From contig JAQUQY010000041.1 in NCBI GenBank assembly GCA_028715865.1, forward strand, positions 1-9,785: a DNA stretch of 9,785 nt. Reading direction: 5' to 3'. The translations under genes and the position numbers were made by a program. This document shows, in pieces, positions 6,621 through 9,785 of the stretch. Source of the DNA: Syntrophales bacterium. GTDB taxonomy: Bacteria > Desulfobacterota > Syntrophia > Syntrophales > UBA2210. Numbering within the stretch: position 1 is the first letter of the stretch; each line of letters opens with the position of its first letter. The notes under the pieces are model-generated. The model was not told where the DNA came from. It made no database searches and was given only the letters and a program-made list of their open reading frames with translations.

Positions 6621-7949
6621 ATGCGCAAGAAAGACCTTGAAGTAATTGAAGAACGATTAAGAGAGTCGGAGCAGAGGCTTGCCGATATTATTGAATTCCT
6701 CCCTGACGCGACTTTTGCCATTGACCGGTCGGGCAAGGTAATCACCTGGAACCGTGCCACAGAGGAACTTACCGGCACCAAGGCTTCCGAAATCATAGGC
6801 AAGGGAGACCATGAGTACGCCCTTCCCTTTTATGGAGTCCGAAGGCCCATACTTATTGATCTGGTTTTTGGATCCCATGGAGAACTCGAAAAAAAGTACT
6901 CCTATATCAGAAAAGAAGGTGATGTCCTCATAGCCGAGGCTGACGCGAGGCCTCGAGGGAAAAGGCAGTCTCTCTGGGGCAAGGCAGGCCCATTGCGTAA
7001 CAGAGCCGGGGAAATCGTCGGCGCCATCGAAACTGTAAGGGACATAACCGAACGCAATGAGATTGAAGAAGCCCTTCGGGAATCTGAACAGCGCTTGGCC
7101 GACATTATTGAATTTCTTCCCGACGCGACCCTTGCCATTGACCATCATGGAAGGGTCATTGCCTGGAACCGCGCCGTCGAATACATGACAGGTGTAAAAG
7201 CCGAAGACATGATCGGCAAGGGGGATCTTGAGTATGCCATTCCTTTCTACGGGAAGCGCAGGCCCCTCATTGTCGACCTGGTCCTCAATTGGGATGAAAA
7301 GCTTGAAAGTTCCTATATCTGCCTTGAAAGGCAGGGCGGCCTTCTCATCGCGGAGGTCGAAATGCCGGATCTTAGAGGGAAAAGCACCGTCCTTTGGGGC
7401 AAGGCAAGCCCCTTGTATGACTGCAAGGGAAATGTCGTCGGCGCCATTGAAACTATCCGGGACGTCACGGAACTGAAGAAGACCGAAATGTCCCTTAAAA
7501 TAAGAGAGCAGGAGTTGGAGGCAAAGAACACGCAGCTCGAAGACCTTAACGTAGCCCTTCGCGTTCTTTTGAAACAAAGAGAGGGTGACCGAAGCGATCT
7601 CGAGGAAAAAGTCCTGGCGAACGTCAAGCGGCTAATTCTCCCTTTCATAGAAAAAATGAAAATTGAACCGATAAACTCAAAAACCCGCTCCTATCTTGAA
7701 ACGCTGGATTCAAACCTGCGGGAAATAATCTCTCCCTTCGCCCACAGGATATCTTCCAGTTATGTGAATCTCACAAACCGGGAAATCCAGATAGCCAACC
7801 TCATAAAGGAGGGCCGTTCCACCAAGGAAATTTCAGAAATACTCAACCTCTCAGAAAGCGCCATAAATATACACAGGCATAACATAAGGAAAAAACTGGG
7901 GCTTAACAAAAAGCACAACCTTCATGCCTATCTTTCAAATCTCGCCTGA
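6621..7949 (+). CDS. PAS-PAS-LuxR/GerE one-component transcriptional regulator
   Basis: Predicted cytoplasmic sensor-regulator of 442 residues with no membrane segments, no receiver domain and no kinase. Two PAS units (about residues 13-144 and 152-284) sense an unknown signal. A coiled-coil or helical linker follows (about 285-345, with 'EELEAKNTQLEDLNVAL'-like heptads and 'LEEKVLANVKRLILPFIEK'). The C-terminal LuxR/GerE helix-turn-helix spans about 383-440, with 'LTNREIQIANLIKEGRSTKEIS' and recognition region 'LSESAINIHRHNIRKKLGL'. This PAS / helical linker / LuxR layout without phosphorylation modules is common, as I recall, in sulfate-reducing and related deltaproteobacteria. The ATG at 6621 is preceded by GGGAGA at 6 nt. 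It is divergent from ackA-pduL and lies upstream of a CoA-transferase gene on the same strand. It is the most likely local regulator of carboxylate/CoA metabolism, though its targets are inferred from position only. Confidence 0.93.
   Translation: MRKKDLEVIEERLRESEQRLADIIEFLPDATFAIDRSGKVITWNRATEELTGTKASEIIGKGDHEYALPFYGVRRPILIDLVFGSHGELEKKYSYIRKEGDVLIAEADARPRGKRQSLWGKAGPLRNRAGEIVGAIETVRDITERNEIEEALRESEQRLADIIEFLPDATLAIDHHGRVIAWNRAVEYMTGVKAEDMIGKGDLEYAIPFYGKRRPLIVDLVLNWDEKLESSYICLERQGGLLIAEVEMPDLRGKSTVLWGKASPLYDCKGNVVGAIETIRDVTELKKTEMSLKIREQELEAKNTQLEDLNVALRVLLKQREGDRSDLEEKVLANVKRLILPFIEKMKIEPINSKTRSYLETLDSNLREIISPFAHRISSSYVNLTNREIQIANLIKEGRSTKEISEILNLSESAINIHRHNIRKKLGLNKKHNLHAYLSNLA
6657..7472 (+). 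repeat. Internal tandem duplication encoding the two PAS units
   Basis: Unit 1 (6657-7052) and unit 2 (7074-7472) encode near-parallel proteins. Both start LRESEQRLADIIEFLPDAT, continue through 'IGKGD-EYA-PFYG-RRP' and '-LWGKA-PL', and finish 'GAIET(V/I)RD(I/V)TE'. The offset is 139-140 codons. The DNA has diverged mostly at synonymous positions, so the duplication is old and under protein-level selection rather than a recent copy. Confidence 0.85.
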
Positions 7950-8205
7950 TATTAACGTTTCGTTAACTATCGCTAAATATCTTCTAATATTGAGTCCAGG
8001 GGTCTCTTGATATAACATTCTTCATACCAGCCGGTTATGCTGCCGCGAACAACAGGTTATTACCCTTTGGCAGGGTGTTTGGCCTTCAGTTTTCGGACAA
8101 GATTCTTATGCCGGACGTCATTATAGACTCAGCCTCAAAAGTGGCAGAATAAATCATCGGCTGACAAATGTGCCTTTATAACAATAGCAGACAGGGGGAA
8201 TGGAA
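7950..8205. promoter_or_regulatory. 256-bp gap upstream of the second CoA-transferase
   Basis: No gene is seen here. Immediately after the regulator stop is the perfect inverted repeat TTAACG-TTT-CGTTAA (7952-7966), discussed as a possible operator. A small hairpin, ACCCT-TTGGC-AGGGT (8062-8076), is followed by only a short T-run and is a weak terminator candidate at best. The AGGGGG Shine-Dalgarno for the next gene is at 8193-8198. A promoter for the CoA-transferase is expected here, but no hexamer pair is convincing. Confidence 0.4.
7952..7966. promoter_or_regulatory. Candidate operator: perfect palindrome TTAACG-TTT-CGTTAA
   Basis: Six-base arms with a 3-bp spacer; the TTAAC and GTTAA cores are centred 10 bp apart, one helical turn. 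It starts 3 bp after the PAS-LuxR stop codon. The stem is AT-rich with no downstream T-run, so a protein-binding site is more plausible than a terminator. No binding protein can be assigned from sequence. Confidence 0.35.
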
Positions 8206-9540
8206 ATGAACTGGAAAGAAGATTACAGGAAAAAACTTGTGTCCCTTGAGGAGGCGGCAAAACAGATTAAACCGGGGGATTTTGTTGGCGTGGCTTTGGC
8301 AATCGGCGCCTGTTCTCCCGCGATGTTCGACGCCATACTGGACCGCTGGCAGGATTTGAAGGGCGTGACAATCTGCGACTCGGTCCCTGTCCGCCCATCC
8401 AGACTTTATGAGACTGATTTCATGCTTAAACTGGATGGACATGTCAACTACCATCCCAGCTTCGGCACAACCGTGAGCCGAAAGATAATTGAAACACGTT
8501 TTCCGGATTATTACATTATGCAAAGCCACGACCTTGGAGACCGCTACGCCAAATGGTCCGACGTCTACATCTGCATGGTCGCTCCACCCAATGAACAGGG
8601 ATGGATTAACCTCGGCCTGACCAACTTTTACTCCATGGAAGCAATCCGGGAAGGAAAGGCCTCAGGAAAGCAGCGCGTATTGATTGGTGAAGTCAACGAC
8701 CAGATGCCGGTAATCTTCGGAAACAACTGGATTCACGTTTCCGAATTTGATTTCTTTGTCGAAAATTCCACGAAAATACCTGCCGTGGGAAGGGCAGAGC
8801 CCGGGGAAAAGGAAAAAAAGGCGGGAGATTATGTACTTGAGCTGATCAGGGACGGCGACACCATACAGATGGGCATCGGTCAGATCCCTGAAGCGGTGGT
8901 GGCGGGACTGGAGGGGAAGCATGACTTGGGCATCCATACTGAAATGTTCCCCATCGGCCTTCCCGATCTGGTTGAGAAAGGCATAGTCACCAACGGCAGA
9001 AAACCTGTTCATAAAAACGTAACTACCGCCACCTTCTGCATGGGTGACCAGTCCATGTACGATTACGTGCATGAGAACCCTGCATGTGAGTTCCATCCAT
9101 GCAACTACACAAACAATCCTGCTTTTGTGGCCCAGCATCCCAACATGGTGGCTATTAACATGGCTCTGATGATCGACTTCAGCGGCCAGATTGTTTCCGA
9201 GGGAATAGGCCACCGCATGGTAAGCGGAACCGGCGGGCAGCTTGATTTCCAGATCGGGGCCTATCATTCGAAGGGAGGGCGGGGTATCACACTTATGTAC
9301 TCATCGAGGACGTCAAAGGATGGAAAATTGATATCCTCAATAGTTCCGGACCTTCCGCCGGGTTCTCCCGTAACCGTTCCCAGGCATTACGCGGATTACG
9401 TGGTCACGGAGTACGGCATCGCCCATCTGAGATATAAATCAAGAAGGCAGCGTGCCGAAGCCCTCATTAACATTGCCCATCCGGACTTGAGGGAAGAACT
9501 GCGCGCGTCGCTGAACAAGATTTTCTATATGCAGGCATAG
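8206..9540 (+). CDS. Acetyl-CoA hydrolase / 4-hydroxybutyrate-type CoA-transferase family protein
   Basis: Cytoplasmic CoA-transferase of the family containing 4-hydroxybutyrate, butyryl-CoA:acetate and succinyl-CoA:acetate transferases. It exchanges CoA between acetyl-CoA and another carboxylate, or less likely hydrolyses acetyl-CoA. At 444 residues the length fits the 4-hydroxybutyrate/butyrate branch. The N-terminal half (about 1-190) is followed by the C-terminal half with 'GDTIQMGIGQIPEAVV' (217-232) and 'LGIHTEMF' (241-248). The glutamate at residue 246 is the predicted thioester-forming residue, equivalent to Glu238 I recall for the Clostridium aminobutyricum enzyme. Further motifs are 'SGTGGQLDF' (340-348) and a diagnostic 'VTEYGIAHLRYKS' then 'LINIAHPDLRE'. 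The ATG at 8206 sits 7 nt after AGGGGG (8193-8198). The in-frame ATG at 8200 is only 1 nt away and therefore unlikely. It lies in the same direction as, and 256 bp downstream of, the PAS-LuxR gene. The substrate is unknown. Confidence 0.94.
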   Translation: MNWKEDYRKKLVSLEEAAKQIKPGDFVGVALAIGACSPAMFDAILDRWQDLKGVTICDSVPVRPSRLYETDFMLKLDGHVNYHPSFGTTVSRKIIETRFPDYYIMQSHDLGDRYAKWSDVYICMVAPPNEQGWINLGLTNFYSMEAIREGKASGKQRVLIGEVNDQMPVIFGNNWIHVSEFDFFVENSTKIPAVGRAEPGEKEKKAGDYVLELIRDGDTIQMGIGQIPEAVVAGLEGKHDLGIHTEMFPIGLPDLVEKGIVTNGRKPVHKNVTTATFCMGDQSMYDYVHENPACEFHPCNYTNNPAFVAQHPNMVAINMALMIDFSGQIVSEGIGHRMVSGTGGQLDFQIGAYHSKGGRGITLMYSSRTSKDGKLISSIVPDLPPGSPVTVPRHYADYVVTEYGIAHLRYKSRRQRAEALINIAHPDLREELRASLNKIFYMQA

Positions 9541-9596
9541 GGATAACGCGGGAGTGACGCGGATACAGACCCGAACATTTTGACATATATAAAAGA

Positions 9597-9647
9597 GAGT
9601 CAGGTCTAAAAATTTGACTTTTTATGACAGATTTTTAGACCTGACTC
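9597..9647. repeat. Long perfect palindrome (REP-like element), possible bidirectional terminator
   Basis: Left arm GAGTCAGGTCTAAAAAT (9597-9613) and right arm ATTTTTAGACCTGACTC (9631-9647) are exact reverse complements, 17 of 17. They are separated by TTGACTTTTTATGACAG. Inside the loop the pairing continues with U-G, U-A and G-C, an A-A mismatch and C-G, leaving a 7-nt T-rich loop. It sits between two converging genes, where it could end both transcripts. From memory, 'GTCAGGTCT'-type palindromes are dispersed repeats in many environmental proteobacterial genomes near REP-associated tyrosine transposases. No transposase is in this window. Confidence 0.8.
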
Positions 9648-9785
9648 CGGAAGGCTGTTCCGTACCCGGCTTGGTCATTACGATCTGCCAAACCTGAATA
9701 TCCCTGGCCCGGAAGGCTCCGGCGCAACTTAGCAGGTAGTATTCCCACATCCTCTTGAAGGTTCCGTCGAATTTGCCGTTAAACC
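9622..9785 (-). CDS. cfa: Cyclopropane-fatty-acyl-phospholipid synthase, C-terminal fragment (gene starts beyond the window)
   Basis: SAM-dependent methyltransferase that adds a methylene bridge to unsaturated acyl chains of membrane phospholipids. Only the last 53 residues are visible, read on the minus strand from the right edge to a TAA at 9624-9622. The stretch 'RMWEYYLLSCAGAFRARDIQ' then 'VWQIVMTKP' closely resembles the C-terminus I recall for E. coli Cfa (YYLNACAGAFRARDIQLWQ). The final eight residues, GVRSKNLS, and the stop are encoded by the palindromic repeat at 9597-9647. The natural C-terminus has thus probably been replaced or extended by the repeat. The essential C-terminal helix and strand precede this point, so activity may be retained. 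It is convergent with the CoA-transferase gene and not obviously related to the carboxylate locus. Confidence 0.88.
   Translation of the reverse strand, partial: FNGKFDGTFKRMWEYYLLSCAGAFRARDIQVWQIVMTKPGTEQPSGVRSKNLS

Noticed and set aside
6657..7577. A 306-codon open frame on the minus strand, antisense to the PAS-LuxR gene
   Set aside because: It shadows a gene with clear PAS and LuxR motifs. Its length comes from the duplicated PAS units sharing codon usage. The product matches no recognisable family and has no ribosome-binding site.
7991..8005. GAGTCCAGGGGTCTC as a degenerate copy of the GAGTCAGGTCT palindrome arm
   Set aside because: It needs several insertions to align and has no partner arm nearby; the similarity is not convincing.
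8062..8076. Hairpin ACCCT-TTGGC-AGGGT as a terminator of the regulator gene
   Set aside because: The stem is only 5-6 bp and the following T-run is short (GTTTGG). It is too weak to annotate as a terminator.
8067..8084. Possible sigma-54 promoter (TTGGCAGGGTGTTTGGCC) upstream of the second CoA-transferase
   Set aside because: The GG and GC elements are one base too far apart for the -24/-12 spacing and the -12 box is poor. The local regulator also lacks an AAA+ sigma-54 activator domain.
1..9785. CRISPR arrays, tRNA or rRNA genes, transposases or prophage genes
   Set aside because: No regularly spaced repeats, cloverleaf-like segments, rRNA signatures or transposase/integrase motifs were seen on either strand.

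Overview
The window reads as a carboxylic-acid uptake and CoA-activation locus from a Gram-negative anaerobe. The gene content and protein styles suggest a Desulfobacterota (former Deltaproteobacteria) lineage. The pointers are a DctPQM-type TRAP transporter, two CoA-transferases of different families, an acetate kinase fused to a PduL-type phosphotransacylase, and a soluble PAS-PAS-LuxR regulator with a long helical linker of a kind I associate with that group. This assignment is inference; no rRNA or tRNA is present to confirm it.

Left part (1-2581, + strand): the C-terminal two thirds of a TRAP substrate-binding protein (start off the left edge), a 128-bp gap with a strong stem-loop and a 10-bp direct repeat, then the small (DctQ) and large (DctM) TRAP permease genes, which overlap by 8 bp. 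Next, 2741-4624 (+) is a 627-residue propionate/acetate-type CoA-transferase with its catalytic glutamate at residue 324 and a roughly 100-residue C-terminal extension.

Centre (4669-7949): an ackA-pduL fusion on the minus strand, convergent with the first CoA-transferase. It is divergent from a + strand PAS-PAS-LuxR regulator across a 128-bp shared regulatory gap. The two PAS units of the regulator are an internal tandem duplication. Right part: after a 256-bp gap comes a second CoA-transferase (8206-9540, +) of the acetyl-CoA hydrolase / 4-hydroxybutyrate CoA-transferase family. A perfect 17-bp-arm palindrome (9597-9647) follows. It overlaps the 3' end of a minus-strand cyclopropane-fatty-acid synthase gene that runs off the right edge, and it supplies that protein's last residues and stop codon.

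How the parts could work together (inference): the TRAP system imports an organic acid. The CoA-transferases activate it at the expense of acetyl-CoA or another short acyl-CoA. The AckA-PduL fusion converts the acyl-CoA to acyl phosphate and then to acid plus ATP, or runs in reverse to recharge acetate, within one polypeptide. The PAS-LuxR protein is the natural candidate regulator. Half-sites of the form TTAAC/GTTAA are concentrated in the non-coding gaps and could be its operators. The substrate cannot be named from sequence alone.
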